Made by a program: the position numbers and the translations under genes. DNA of 64,000 bases. It comes from Ignavibacteriaceae bacterium. GTDB taxonomy: Bacteria > Bacteroidota > Ignavibacteria > Ignavibacteriales > Ignavibacteriaceae. The notes beneath the pieces were generated by a model. It did no database searches. It worked only from the letters and a program-made list of their open reading frames with translations, and was not told the origin of the DNA. The stretch is taken from positions 1 to 64,000 of the forward strand of contig JACAFB010000042.1 in NCBI GenBank assembly GCA_013388545.1, in the 5' to 3' direction. Shown one piece after another: positions 27,184 to 37,029 of this stretch; position 1 is the first letter of the stretch, and every line of letters starts with the position of its first letter.

Positions 27184-27771
27184 ATGAAAAAAATTCTTTT
27201 CCTGGTATTAATTTTAGCAGGCACTATTTATTCTCAGTATTCCCCGACTTCTAAAGCCAGAGGATTCTTTTTATCGTTTGGAGTAGGGCCCAGGCTTCCG
27301 GTTTCAAATTTTGCTACTACAACTGATCTTGGATATGGTTTTAACATTGAGCTGGCATATACTGATAATGATTACCTGCCCTTTTTTCTTTTTGGTAAAA
27401 CCGGTTTTGAGGTTTATCCGGGCTCACAAAATTTTTACCAGGAAACCCAATACACAAATTTATCAACTCAGTTTCTTCCTGTAAATATTGGATTGAGATA
27501 CTACTTTGCTCCTATTGCTGAGAATGTTGTGCTCTTCATGCCGTTTGCGGAATTTTCAGCTTCCTATCTTTATATCCAGCGCCTTCATCAGTTCAAACCA
27601 GGTTTCGGGTTAACAAATTATCTTGAAGAAAATTCTAAGTTAGGCTTTTCAGGCGGCGCTGGTTTATCTATGTTTCTTATGGAATTATTATTTAATTACA
27701 ATTACTTTGAAAAGCATCAATTTATATCTGTTGATCTGAAAGTAAGACTACCACTTTTTATCAGTATTTAA
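27184..27771 (+). CDS. Outer membrane beta-barrel protein, uncharacterised
   Basis: A 195-residue exported protein with a signal peptide (about 1-18, ending YSQY). Its alternating hydrophobic/aromatic pattern is that of a small eight-to-ten-stranded barrel, for example GFFLSFGVGPRLP, LPVNIGLRYYF and FISVDLKVRLPLFISI. The C-terminal strand ends in an aliphatic residue rather than Phe, so the BAM signal is not classical. Function unknown. It lies 9 bases before the enoyl-CoA hydratase gene. Confidence 0.7.
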   Translation: MKKILFLVLILAGTIYSQYSPTSKARGFFLSFGVGPRLPVSNFATTTDLGYGFNIELAYTDNDYLPFFLFGKTGFEVYPGSQNFYQETQYTNLSTQFLPVNIGLRYYFAPIAENVVLFMPFAEFSASYLYIQRLHQFKPGFGLTNYLEENSKLGFSGGAGLSMFLMELLFNYNYFEKHQFISVDLKVRLPLFISI

Positions 27772-27780
27772 GAGGATATT

Positions 27781-28563
27781 ATGAATTACAAAAATTTACT
27801 TGTCGAGTTAAAAGAGCGAATAGCTGTTATAAAAATTAACCGCCCTGACAAACTGAATGCATTGAACAGGGAAACGCTTGAAGAAATTCAGTCAGCAATT
27901 ATCAGTCTTAATGAGTCAGAGGATATTTTTGTTATTATTCTTACCGGAGCTGGTGAAAAGGCATTTGTTGCAGGTGCAGATATTAAAGAACTAAATGCAC
28001 TTGATGTAATTTCAGCCAAAGCGTTTTCTGAATTTGGACAGTCAGTATTTAATCTTATTGAAAATTCAGAAAAGCCTGTCATTGCCGCAGTAAATGGTTT
28101 TGCTTTAGGCGGAGGATGTGAACTTGCACTAGCCTGCCATATAAGAATTGCATCTGAAAATGCCAAATTTGGCCAGCCAGAAGTTAATCTCGGAATAATT
28201 CCCGGTTATGGTGGAACTCAAAGATTACCAAGACTTATAAACTCAGGCAGAGCAATGGAAATGATTTTAACCGGTGATATGATTAGTTCTTCTGAAGCCT
28301 TAAGAATAGGGCTTGTCAATGGAGTTTATCCTCTGAATGAACTTCTCAACAAGGCCGAAGAAATGGCTTTGAAGATTGCATCAAAAAGTCAGCAGGCAGT
28401 CAGGTTCAGCATTAAGGCAGTTAATTCAGCGGATGAAGTTTCATGCAAATCAGGTCAGCATTACGAGGCAAGTCTATTTTCTCTTTGCTGCGGTACTGAA
28501 GATTTTATTGAAGGCACATCTGCCTTCCTTGAAAAAAGAAAACCCGATTTTAAGAATCGCTGA
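27781..28563 (+). CDS. Enoyl-CoA hydratase/isomerase family protein
   Basis: A crotonase-fold enzyme of 260 residues. The oxyanion-hole segments are visible as FVAGADIKELNAL near 62-74 and NGFALGGGCELALACHIR near 104-121. The two catalytic Glu are placed as in mitochondrial hydratase: one in GGGCELA, the other in FGQPEVNLGIIPGYGGTQRL near 137. Hydration of 2-enoyl-CoA in beta-oxidation or butyrate-type metabolism is expected. No thiolase or acyl-CoA dehydrogenase gene is adjacent. A clear AGAGGA precedes the ATG. Confidence 0.92.
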   Translation: MNYKNLLVELKERIAVIKINRPDKLNALNRETLEEIQSAIISLNESEDIFVIILTGAGEKAFVAGADIKELNALDVISAKAFSEFGQSVFNLIENSEKPVIAAVNGFALGGGCELALACHIRIASENAKFGQPEVNLGIIPGYGGTQRLPRLINSGRAMEMILTGDMISSSEALRIGLVNGVYPLNELLNKAEEMALKIASKSQQAVRFSIKAVNSADEVSCKSGQHYEASLFSLCCGTEDFIEGTSAFLEKRKPDFKNR

Positions 28564-28586
28564 TATAAAAATTATTCCGGTAATCT

Positions 28587-29603
28587 ATGATTAAGTTTCC
28601 TGATAAAAGAAAAATTATCATCGCTCTGTTTGTTTTAACTCTTATACTTCTGATGATCAATATCATCCTGACAAAAATTTATCCGGATGCAATTAAAAAA
28701 GAACCTGATTATTTGCCTCCACAGGAAATTAAAGAAAGATTTTTATCCGCACTTGCTTCATTAGGTATTCAGAATGACTGGATAAGTGAAGGAAAACTTA
28801 CTAAAAAATTCCCTTCGACTTTAAAGTATTATTTTAGAATAAAAGTACCTGAAGACCTGCCGATATCTTTGGTCATTAAAGAAGTCGAGAATTCGTTTAA
28901 TGATAATGAGGCTGTTATAAATTCACAGGAAGAAAAAGTAAATGGTAAAAATTTTATTAAAATATTTTCAGACGGGGATTTGGTTTTCCAGGCTCAAATA
29001 GATTATGGTGATACAATAAAGCGAAATACAGGAAAGATCGGGATATTCCTTTCAAACTTTGAAAATGTTGGCGAGCCCGAAGATTCAATTCTGCTTTCTG
29101 CGGCAGAATTGTTTACAGTTATTTTGATTCCTTCAGAAAAAAATGTTCTCACTTATAAAAAGATAATGAAATTTGGCAAGGCAACTGCAATCCTGCTAAA
29201 TGATGATGTTAACGATACAAACTTTAAATTGGGCAGCAGCGTATCTGAACAACGAATTAAAAATTCAGTAAAAGAAATCTTCTCAAAATTTCCTGCCGCA
29301 TCAATGTTTTTTATTGATAAAAATTCTGAACTAAGTTCCTCTTCTGTATTCAAATTGATAAGCAATGAATTCATTAAGCGAAAGGTTGAATTATTAGATA
29401 AAGGTCTGGTTAAGGATGTGAGTTCAAGTCTCTCTGAAAATATTGAAGAGAAATTTGAAAAGGAGATTAAAAAATTAAAAAACAATGATTCGCTGCTGTT
29501 AAGTTTGGAAGCCTCGGATTATTTTAAGATTCAGCCAATAATTGTTAAGTACAGAAAAATTGGCTACAAGTTTGTAAATGCTTCTGAGATTATTGCTGAC
29601 TGA
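28587..29603 (+). CDS. YibQ-like divergent polysaccharide deacetylase homologue, catalytic residues degenerate
   Basis: A 338-residue protein anchored by an N-terminal membrane helix (about 10-29). Residues 30-145 form a variable region. From GKIGIFLSNFENVGEPED near 152 to the end the order of elements follows the YibQ (DUF610, divergent polysaccharide deacetylase) family: the LGSSVSEQRIKNSVKEIF helix, FFIDKNSELSSSSVF and a terminal GYKFVNASEII. The family's Asp pair at the first strand, the Asn-Asn-His before the glycine-serine and the Asp-Ser-Arg-Thr are replaced (SNF, NFKLGS, DKNS). It may be a non-enzymatic paralogue. The family call rests on my reading of motifs only. Its end overlaps the convergent M16 gene by 14 bases. 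Confidence 0.5.
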   Translation: MIKFPDKRKIIIALFVLTLILLMINIILTKIYPDAIKKEPDYLPPQEIKERFLSALASLGIQNDWISEGKLTKKFPSTLKYYFRIKVPEDLPISLVIKEVENSFNDNEAVINSQEEKVNGKNFIKIFSDGDLVFQAQIDYGDTIKRNTGKIGIFLSNFENVGEPEDSILLSAAELFTVILIPSEKNVLTYKKIMKFGKATAILLNDDVNDTNFKLGSSVSEQRIKNSVKEIFSKFPAASMFFIDKNSELSSSSVFKLISNEFIKRKVELLDKGLVKDVSSSLSENIEEKFEKEIKKLKNNDSLLLSLEASDYFKIQPIIVKYRKIGYKFVNASEIIAD

Positions 29604-30963
29604 CAATCTGACCGCTAAGATCGATTTCATTAATTGCCCATCCATTAAAATCTCTTAACTGTTCAATAATCTCTGATTTTTTCCCTGCAAGAACTATAAT
29701 CAGATTATCAGGCCAGATGCTGTCTTTTGCAGCTTTTTCAACTTGCTCTTTTGATACCATCTCGCAATTTGAAATATAATCATCAAAGAAGTTATCATTA
29801 AGTGAAAAGATTAATTTTGTTGAAAGGTTGGCAATAATCTGTCTGTAAGTTTCAAAAGATGAAGGAAATTTTCTGACGATCAAAGATTTTGCAAATTCAA
29901 GTTCAGAATCTTCGATTCCGGTTCGGATTAGTTCAAGCTCCTTTATAATCTCTTTTAATGCAGCTGCAGTGTTGCCATTTGAAACTGAAGTTGAAATATT
30001 AAAGCAGGCTCCTTCACGGTAATAATCAAAGCTAGAACGAGCACCATAGGTAAATCCGTTTTTTTCGCGCAGATTGATATTTATCCTGCTGTTGAACTGC
30101 CCTCCGAGTATTGTATTTAGAATTTTTTTGGGAAAATAATCTGATTCACTTCTCAGAGCAGATAAATGCCCAACCCTTATTTCGGTCTGAACCGATTCGT
30201 CTTTATTAAAGATGTAAATTGTTTTATTCTTTTTTTTGGATTGGCTTATTTCACTGTAAAAAAATGGTTTGGCTTTCCAATCACCAAGGTACTGATTTAG
30301 CTTATTAATTAGTTCTTCTTCAGTTATGCTGCCAACCACAATTAAAACGGAATTAGTCGGGCTGAAGGAACTGATGAACTTTTTTTGCAAATCTTCTGCA
30401 GATATTTCTTTAACGCTTATTTCCTCACCAATAACAGGATAGGCGTAAGGATTGTTTTCACCGAAGACCATTTTGTTGAATAATTTACTTGCGATATAAT
30501 CCGGCTCATTGTTTAGTTGAATCAGGCTTGTAAGGGTTTTTCTTTTCTGGCGCTCAAAATCTTTGGGTGATAAATGAGGTCTTAAAAGTACATTCGAAAA
30601 AAGTTCAAGTGAGCGTTCAAAATTTTCATTCAAAGTCTGGACGGTAAAAAACATCACATCATCGTCGGCTGAAATACTGAAATGAGTTCCCAACAAATCA
30701 AATTCACTGCTTAAACTCATTGAATCGTAAGGCCCGGCGCCTTCATCAATGCAAAGTGCAAGAAGATTTGCAAGCCCGTTTTTATTTAATTCATCAAAAC
30801 GGCTGCCGGCATTTACAAGCATTGAGAACCTGATAATCGGAAGATCGTCCTTTTTGATAAATAGGACTTTCAACGAATCATTCACTAAAAAATTCTTTAT
30901 TTCAGGAAGTTTGAATTTTATTTCTTTACCTGCCTGTGGAACAGCAGAGCGATTAAATTTCAT
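29590..30963 (-). CDS. M16-family peptidase-like protein, non-catalytic partner
   Basis: A 457-residue insulinase-fold protein. Where active members carry HxxEH, this one has ANLLALCIDEGAGPYDS, so zinc ligands are missing. It keeps the R/Y-type segment GFTYGARSSFDYYREG near 320 that lies in the second domain and completes the substrate pocket in two-subunit enzymes. It sits 6 bases downstream of the active M16 gene and should form a heterodimer with it, like mitochondrial processing peptidase or the bacterial paired M16B peptidases. No signal peptide is evident. Three prime overlap with the convergent YibQ-like gene is 14 bases. Confidence 0.88.
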   Translation of the reverse strand: MKFNRSAVPQAGKEIKFKLPEIKNFLVNDSLKVLFIKKDDLPIIRFSMLVNAGSRFDELNKNGLANLLALCIDEGAGPYDSMSLSSEFDLLGTHFSISADDDVMFFTVQTLNENFERSLELFSNVLLRPHLSPKDFERQKRKTLTSLIQLNNEPDYIASKLFNKMVFGENNPYAYPVIGEEISVKEISAEDLQKKFISSFSPTNSVLIVVGSITEEELINKLNQYLGDWKAKPFFYSEISQSKKKNKTIYIFNKDESVQTEIRVGHLSALRSESDYFPKKILNTILGGQFNSRININLREKNGFTYGARSSFDYYREGACFNISTSVSNGNTAAALKEIIKELELIRTGIEDSELEFAKSLIVRKFPSSFETYRQIIANLSTKLIFSLNDNFFDDYISNCEMVSKEQVEKAAKDSIWPDNLIIVLAGKKSEIIEQLRDFNGWAINEIDLSGQIVSQQ

Positions 30964-30969
30964 ACCTAA

Positions 30970-32232
30970 TTAACCTTTGGGAGTAATTCTTAATTCAACA
31001 AAAGAACTGTTAACAAGTGAGCTGGCTGTTTGAATTAAATCATCCGGCGTAACTGATTCATACCTCATTAAATCGTACAGAAAAGAATCGGGTTCAGAGA
31101 GGTAAAAATTATACGAGTTCAAATGATCAGCAATGGTGTCAATATTTTGCATTGAATAAATGAACGATGATTTAATCCCGTTTTTAGTTTTAGTAATTTC
31201 TTTTAAGCTTATTTCACCCGATGCTGCTTTATTAAGCTCTGCAAAGATTTCGTCTTTGATTTGATTAAGAGAGATTCCGGGTTTTGCAGTAGCAACGATC
31301 ATAAAATGTCCACCATATTTGCCCGAGTACTGGAATGATGAAACATCCTGAGCAATTTCTTTTTCAAATACAAGTTTTTTACTAATTCTACTATCCTTTG
31401 AACCTGATAAGATATCGGCTAATATCTCATAAGCAGAATCATGCCTTGAGAAAATAGTTGTAGTTGGCCATGCCAGATATAACCTTTCAAGCTGAACATT
31501 ATCCTCGTGAATAATTTCTTTGGTTTCGGTAAGATTGAAATTCTTAATATCAGGTTCTGTATTGTTTTCGCTTGATTCAAGATCCCCAAAATATTTTTCA
31601 ACCCAATACTTAGCTGATTCAATGTCAAACTCGCCGCAAATTACCAGCGATGCGTTTGAAGGCGAATAATATTTTTTGAAAAAGTTTTTTACATCTTCGA
31701 GATTAAAGGATGATATGTGCTCAATTGAACCAATGGTACTTGAGTGATAAGGATGTTTCTCAGGGTAAATATTTGAGATCAGTAATTCCCAGGCTAATCC
31801 ATAAGGCTGGTTGTCATATCTCTCAAGCCGTTCATTTCTTACAACATCAATTTGATTATCCAGTTTTTCCTGAGTCAGGGCCGGGAGTAAAAATCCCATT
31901 CTATCTGCTTCAAGCCAAAGAACAAGTTCAAGAAAGTTCGAGGGAACCTTTTCGAAATAATTTGTGCGGTCAAAACTTGTAGAGCCGTTAAGAGTTCCTC
32001 CGGCTTCCTGGATATATTTGAAGTGCATCTGCTTTTCAATATTCTGTGAACCCTGAAACATCATATGCTCAAAAAGGTGGGCGAGACCGGTTTTCATTTC
32101 GGGGTCATTTGCAGAGCCGGTTTTATACCAAATATTTACAGAGACAAGTGGAATGCCGTTACTTTTGCTTAAAATAACTTCAAGGCCGTTGCGAAGTTTG
32201 TATTTAACATAACTGCGTTTGAGTATGTTCAT
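30970..32232 (-). CDS. M16-family zinc metallopeptidase, catalytic subunit
   Basis: A 420-residue member of the insulinase/MPP family. The inverted zinc motif HLFEHMMFQGS near residues 49-59 supplies two His and the catalytic Glu, and the distal Glu lies in RNERLERYDNQPYG near 125-138. The second half carries the usual inactive repeat. With the adjacent non-catalytic homologue it should make a two-subunit oligopeptidase. Without a signal peptide it is predicted to be cytoplasmic, though M16 enzymes in this phylum are sometimes periplasmic. Confidence 0.92.
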   Translation of the reverse strand: MNILKRSYVKYKLRNGLEVILSKSNGIPLVSVNIWYKTGSANDPEMKTGLAHLFEHMMFQGSQNIEKQMHFKYIQEAGGTLNGSTSFDRTNYFEKVPSNFLELVLWLEADRMGFLLPALTQEKLDNQIDVVRNERLERYDNQPYGLAWELLISNIYPEKHPYHSSTIGSIEHISSFNLEDVKNFFKKYYSPSNASLVICGEFDIESAKYWVEKYFGDLESSENNTEPDIKNFNLTETKEIIHEDNVQLERLYLAWPTTTIFSRHDSAYEILADILSGSKDSRISKKLVFEKEIAQDVSSFQYSGKYGGHFMIVATAKPGISLNQIKDEIFAELNKAASGEISLKEITKTKNGIKSSFIYSMQNIDTIADHLNSYNFYLSEPDSFLYDLMRYESVTPDDLIQTASSLVNSSFVELRITPKG

Positions 32233-32250
32233 ATTTTTTCCCCTTAAGGA

Positions 32251-33468
32251 TTATTTTTCATTTAATAAAAATTCAACTCGCTCTATTTTTCCATCAATAT
32301 TCTGTCTTCCGGTTACGTCGAGAATTGCACATAATAAAGGATAAATATCAATGTTTTGAACAGTTCCCGTCTTATATCCTTTTTTGAATGAAGGTCCGAT
32401 TGCATAAAAGATTCCATGCATTTCTATGAAGTGATTATCATAGCCATGGTTCCCTCCGGATTGCCTGTTATTATATTCTTCGTTTTTATCTGAGCTTATC
32501 AAACTCCAGCCGGGCTCAGCTAAAAGAAACAGCTCCAAAATAAAAGGGTTTTTAGAGAAATTCAGGTGAGCTGGTATATCTTCCCGTTTGTAAACCTTGA
32601 AATGGTTTTCATTTTTTTTCAGGATTCCGAATATCTCTTCCAGTTTTGATTCGGGCGGCTGGATCATCATTGTTGGTCCTGAATCATAGAAACGGCATCC
32701 GGAATCTTTAATGATGTCTTTGATATTAATTGTTCTCTCCGAACTTACATTAGACATTCCGTGATCGGAAACAATAATTAAGTTTGTACTGTCCAATAAA
32801 CTGATACTTTTCAGTTCACTAATTAATTTACCGACTACACTATCAAGAGTTGAAATAGCGAAGTTGGTTTCATCAGTCCCGGTTCCGAATTTATGTCCGT
32901 AGGAATCAGTTGCATCGAAATATGCAGTAATGAAATGGGGGCGCTGATTATAAGGGAGTTTGAGCCAATCAATGACACCTTTAATTCGTTGGTCATAAGG
33001 TCTTTTATGATCATATTTCTCAAAGTAGTCCGGTCTTCGGTAGCTAAGGTCCATTTCTGATCCTGGCCAGAAATAACTTGCAGTTTTAATACCCTGCCTT
33101 TTTGCTGTTTCCCAGAAAGCTTCGCCTAAATACCAGCTGCTGTTTCGAACCGAGGCCGTATCGGATATTCTGTATTCCTTCCCTGAATAAGGATTTTTGA
33201 AACTATTAAAAATAATTCCGTGATTTTGAGGATATAAGCCGGTAATAATTGAATAATGATTTGGAAAAGTTTTACTTGGGAAACAAGGCTGAAGAGACAA
33301 TGCTTTAACACCCTCTTTTTCAATAAAATCAAGATTGGGGGTCAATCCTCTGTTAGGATAGTCCCATCTGAAACCGTCGAATGAAATCAGGATAACATAT
33401 TCTGTCTGAGCTGATAATAAGCTGCTGAAAAATATAAAAAAGATGAAAAACGGCTTAAATAGTTTCAT
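32251..33468 (-). CDS. Exported nucleotide pyrophosphatase/phosphodiesterase (alkaline phosphatase superfamily)
   Basis: A 405-residue protein with a signal peptide (about 1-20). The NPP catalytic segment is clear: ISFDGFRWDY near 28 (metal Asp), the nucleophile Thr in FPSKTFPNHYSIITG near 61-75, AYFDATDSYGHKFG near 185 (metal Asp and His), SDHGM near 235 and GNHGYDNHFIEMHG near 345. It should hydrolyse phosphodiester or pyrophosphate bonds of nucleotides or lipid head groups in the periplasm. It may supply phosphate or nucleosides, which fits the salvage operon at the start of the window only loosely. Confidence 0.9.
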   Translation of the reverse strand: MKLFKPFFIFFIFFSSLLSAQTEYVILISFDGFRWDYPNRGLTPNLDFIEKEGVKALSLQPCFPSKTFPNHYSIITGLYPQNHGIIFNSFKNPYSGKEYRISDTASVRNSSWYLGEAFWETAKRQGIKTASYFWPGSEMDLSYRRPDYFEKYDHKRPYDQRIKGVIDWLKLPYNQRPHFITAYFDATDSYGHKFGTGTDETNFAISTLDSVVGKLISELKSISLLDSTNLIIVSDHGMSNVSSERTINIKDIIKDSGCRFYDSGPTMMIQPPESKLEEIFGILKKNENHFKVYKREDIPAHLNFSKNPFILELFLLAEPGWSLISSDKNEEYNNRQSGGNHGYDNHFIEMHGIFYAIGPSFKKGYKTGTVQNIDIYPLLCAILDVTGRQNIDGKIERVEFLLNEK

Positions 33469-33556
33469 AAGAAAGGGATTCTAATTTTTAATTAACAAAA
33501 CTAAATAAAAAATTCAGATTAAATAAATGTTAAATTTCATTATTTGCTAAAAAAAA

Positions 33557-33589
33557 TTTGATTATTTGTCAACCAAAAGGGTAATTTTA
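33557..33589 (+). promoter_or_regulatory. Candidate promoter of the TonB-dependent receptor gene
   Basis: TTTG at 33557-33560 and TAATTTTA at 33582-33589, 21 bases apart, resemble the Bacteroidota sigma-A pattern TTTG-N19-21-TAnnTTTG, with one mismatch in the -7 box. It lies about 70 bases before the ATG at 33659. A weak call in AT-rich DNA. Confidence 0.3.
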
Positions 33590-33658
33590 GATACCTCAAA
33601 AGGACGATTATGCTTATAACTAATTCTATTCATATTTTCACAAATAGAAAGGTGCTTT

Positions 33659-36600
33659 ATGAATAAACCTTACAAAAAAACCTTCCTGTTATTTACCATA
33701 CTCATTCTCATTTCAGCCGGAGGAAACATTTGGGGCCAGGCACTTACTACCTCAGCTTTTAATGGGACTGTATTAGATAACAAGGGTGAATCAATTCCGG
33801 GTGTTAACATAGTTGCAGTTCACGAACCATCAGGAACACAATATGGTACCACTACAAGAATTGATGGCAAATATAATATCACGGGTCTGCGTGTCGGCGG
33901 TCCATACAAAATTACCGCCTCCTTTGTGGGATTTAACAATCAGATTATCGAAAATGTTTTCGTGGAGTTGGGTCAAAATCTACGTTTGGATTTTAATCTT
34001 ACCGAATCCACAGTTCAACTTTCTGATGTTACTATTACTGCACAAAGAGACGCTATAATAAGTTCAGACAGAACAGGTACAAGAACGTCAATCGCGGAAG
34101 AAAATATTGAAACGCTTCCAACAATTTCAAGGAGACTTGAAGATTTAACCCGACTTGATCCTACTTCAAGAGGAAGATCTTCATTTGGTGGAATTGACAA
34201 TCGTTTAAATAATATTACAATTGACGGATCTTACTTTAACAACTCATTCGGATTGGAGGGCCTACCCGGTAACAGAACCGGTGTTGCTCCTATCTCTTTA
34301 GATGCTATCGAACAAATCCAGGTAAACATTTCTCCGTTCGATGTTCGGCAGGGTAATTTTGTTGGCGCCGGTGTCAACTCAGTTACTAAATCCGGTACGA
34401 ACGAATACTCCGGATCTGTTTATTACCAGTTCAGAAATAATGACTTTGTCGGAACCAAAGCTAAGGAAACTGAATTTAAACCAGGTACTTTCAAGTATAA
34501 TCAAATCGGATTAAGACTTGGCGGACCGATTATTCAGAATAAATTGTTCTTCTTCCTCAGCTTTGAGGATGATAAGTTAACCCAACCCGGTACAACTTAT
34601 CTGGCTAATGATGGTACGCAGACTGTTGGAGGTAACATTACCAGAGTATTAGCCAGTGATCTTGATGCGCTGAGTAAATTTCTTAAGGAGAAATTCGCAT
34701 ATGAAACCGGACCCTATCAGGGCTATGACTTTGAGACTCCTTCAACCAGGTTTCTCCTAAAACTTGATTACAACATTGATAACAAGAACAAAGTTAGTTT
34801 AAGATATACACATCTGGATTCATTCACAGATGTACTCGTTTCAAATTCAAGCTCTCTTGGATTTGGAAACAGAAGATCTTCAACTCAGGCGCTGAACTTC
34901 TTTAATTCTAACTATAAAATTCTGGAAGATATCCGCTCAATAGTTGGCGAATGGAACTCTATTCTTTCAGATAATTTAACCAACAACTTAATTGTTGGCT
35001 ACACTTACAATGATGAAAGCCGTGAATCCAGAGGCACATTCTTCCCGTTTGTAGATATTCTTAATAATAATTCGACATATACTTCGTTTGGATTTGAACC
35101 TTTCACGCCAAATAATGAATTACGTTATAAGAGTATACAGTTACAGAATAACCTCAGTTTATATATGGCTGATCACGCTTTAACATTTGGTGTTAGTGTT
35201 GAAAGATATGAATCCGAGAATATTTTCTTCCCCGGATCACAGAGTATTTATGTTTATAACTCACTCGACGATTTCTATACAGATGCACAGGGATACCTGG
35301 ATAATCCAAATCGCGATACTTCAACAGTTACTTTAAAAAGATTCCAGGTAAGATGGTCAAACATTCCTGGGCAGGAAAAACCAATTCAGCCGCTTAAAGT
35401 TTGGTATTCAGGAATTTATGCACAGGATCAATGGCAGGTTCTTGACAATCTGAATATTATCGGTGGTTTGAGAGTTGACGTGCCCATTTTTGAAAATACC
35501 GGATATCATAATCCTGAAGTAGATACAATGAAATTCAGAGATGAGGAATTTGCAATTAAGCAATACAAGACAGATAAAATGCCAGATGCAAATTTACTTT
35601 TCTCACCAAGAATTGGATTCAATCTTGATGTATTTAAAGATAGAACTACTCAGCTAAGAGGAGGCACAGGAATCTTTACTGGTCGTCCTGCTTATGTTTG
35701 GATTTCAAATCAGATCGGAAATAATGGTGTATTGACAGGATTTGAAAGAATTGATAATACGAGAAAGAGACCATTTAATCCTGATCCTGATAAATATAAA
35801 CCAAGCGAAGTAACCGGTAAACCTTCCTCAACCTATGAATTGGCTTTAACCGATCCTAACTTTAAGTTCCCGCAGGTTTGGCGTTCAAATCTGGGTGTTG
35901 ATCAGAAGCTTCCGTATGGATTTATCGGAACACTTGAATTCATTTATAGTAAGGACATTAACGGATTGTATTATATCAACGCAAACCAAACCGCACCCGA
36001 TGCTAATTATAATGGACCGGATAACAGACCACGCTGGACCAGTTCAAGTAAACGAAAAATCTACTCAAAGGTTGATAATGCAATTGTTCTTAAAAATCAG
36101 AATGTAGGATACTCCTGGGGTATAACTGCTGCCCTTGAGAAACCATTTGACGAAAACTGGTATTTTAAGACCGCATATAACTATGGTGTTTCTAAAAATA
36201 CAGTTGACCCAGGTTCAATCGCTTTTGGTTCCTGGAATAATAATCAGCACTCAGGTAATGGTAACGATCCGGGGCTTGGTTTCTCTGCTTACTCTCCCGG
36301 ACATAGAATATTCGGAGCTGTTTCCTATAAACTCGATTATTTTGATTTCGGTTCAACAACTTTCACTTTGTTTGTTGAAGGTTTCACACAGGGTAATGCA
36401 AGCTATACATTCTCAGGTGATATGAACAATGACGGCGGAACAAGCAACGACCTGATTTATATTCCTAAGAACAAGGACGAAATGAACTTTGAAGAATTTA
36501 AGTTCGATAATAATACTCCATCCAATCCGGATGACGATATTACCTTTACAGTGGATGATCAAAAAAATGCCTGGGATGCCTACATTGAACAAGATGATTA

Positions 36601-36958
36601 TCTGAAGGAAAACAGAGGCAAATACGCTGAGAGAGGTGCTGTGTTTATGCCGATGGTATTCAGAGCTGATTTCAGTATTATCCAAGATTTTTATACTGAA
36701 CTCTTTTCAAAGAAAAATACTTTACAGTTTAGAATCGATATTCTCAATTTCACTAATTTACTCAGCAAAGATTGGGGCGTTGGTGATGTGTTTGTTTCCA
36801 CACAGCCTCTTATCTTCAGCAAAGTTGATGCTGATGGCAAACCACTTTATAAACTGAGAAATATCGGAAGCAAACTGATCGACAAAACATATGAACCATC
36901 TGCAAGTATTAATGATGTGTTCAGAATTCAGTTAGGTATAAGATATATGTTCAACTAA
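33659..36958 (+). CDS. Oar-like TonB-dependent outer membrane receptor
   Basis: A 1099-residue outer membrane protein. A signal peptide (about 1-28) is followed by a carboxypeptidase-regulatory-like beta-sandwich (about 33-120, beginning TSAFNGTVLDNKGESIPGV), then a plug-like region (about 125-235) with LNNITIDGSYFNNSFG and SISPFDVRQGNFVGAGVN-type elements, and a long beta-barrel to the C-terminus. The overall layout and sequence style match the Oar/OmpA-related group, which lacks a SusD partner; none is encoded here. The transported ligand cannot be predicted. Expression is probably strong: single gene unit, own promoter, own terminator. Confidence 0.9.
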   Translation: MNKPYKKTFLLFTILILISAGGNIWGQALTTSAFNGTVLDNKGESIPGVNIVAVHEPSGTQYGTTTRIDGKYNITGLRVGGPYKITASFVGFNNQIIENVFVELGQNLRLDFNLTESTVQLSDVTITAQRDAIISSDRTGTRTSIAEENIETLPTISRRLEDLTRLDPTSRGRSSFGGIDNRLNNITIDGSYFNNSFGLEGLPGNRTGVAPISLDAIEQIQVNISPFDVRQGNFVGAGVNSVTKSGTNEYSGSVYYQFRNNDFVGTKAKETEFKPGTFKYNQIGLRLGGPIIQNKLFFFLSFEDDKLTQPGTTYLANDGTQTVGGNITRVLASDLDALSKFLKEKFAYETGPYQGYDFETPSTRFLLKLDYNIDNKNKVSLRYTHLDSFTDVLVSNSSSLGFGNRRSSTQALNFFNSNYKILEDIRSIVGEWNSILSDNLTNNLIVGYTYNDESRESRGTFFPFVDILNNNSTYTSFGFEPFTPNNELRYKSIQLQNNLSLYMADHALTFGVSVERYESENIFFPGSQSIYVYNSLDDFYTDAQGYLDNPNRDTSTVTLKRFQVRWSNIPGQEKPIQPLKVWYSGIYAQDQWQVLDNLNIIGGLRVDVPIFENTGYHNPEVDTMKFRDEEFAIKQYKTDKMPDANLLFSPRIGFNLDVFKDRTTQLRGGTGIFTGRPAYVWISNQIGNNGVLTGFERIDNTRKRPFNPDPDKYKPSEVTGKPSSTYELALTDPNFKFPQVWRSNLGVDQKLPYGFIGTLEFIYSKDINGLYYINANQTAPDANYNGPDNRPRWTSSSKRKIYSKVDNAIVLKNQNVGYSWGITAALEKPFDENWYFKTAYNYGVSKNTVDPGSIAFGSWNNNQHSGNGNDPGLGFSAYSPGHRIFGAVSYKLDYFDFGSTTFTLFVEGFTQGNASYTFSGDMNNDGGTSNDLIYIPKNKDEMNFEEFKFDNNTPSNPDDDITFTVDDQKNAWDAYIEQDDYLKENRGKYAERGAVFMPMVFRADFSIIQDFYTELFSKKNTLQFRIDILNFTNLLSKDWGVGDVFVSTQPLIFSKVDADGKPLYKLRNIGSKLIDKTYEPSASINDVFRIQLGIRYMFN

Positions 36959-36972
36959 AAAGCTTTAGAGCT

Positions 36973-37008
36973 AAAAAGGCTGCCCTTAAAAGAGCAGCCT
37001 TTTTTTTG
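36973..37008 (+). terminator. Rho-independent terminator after the TonB-dependent receptor gene
   Basis: The stem AAAAAGGCTGC (36973-36983) / GCAGCCTTTTT (36994-37004) is followed by further T. The A-rich left arm makes it usable from the minus strand too, where lepB ends just beyond it. Confidence 0.9.
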
Positions 37009-37029
37009 ATTATAAGTTTTTTATAAATG

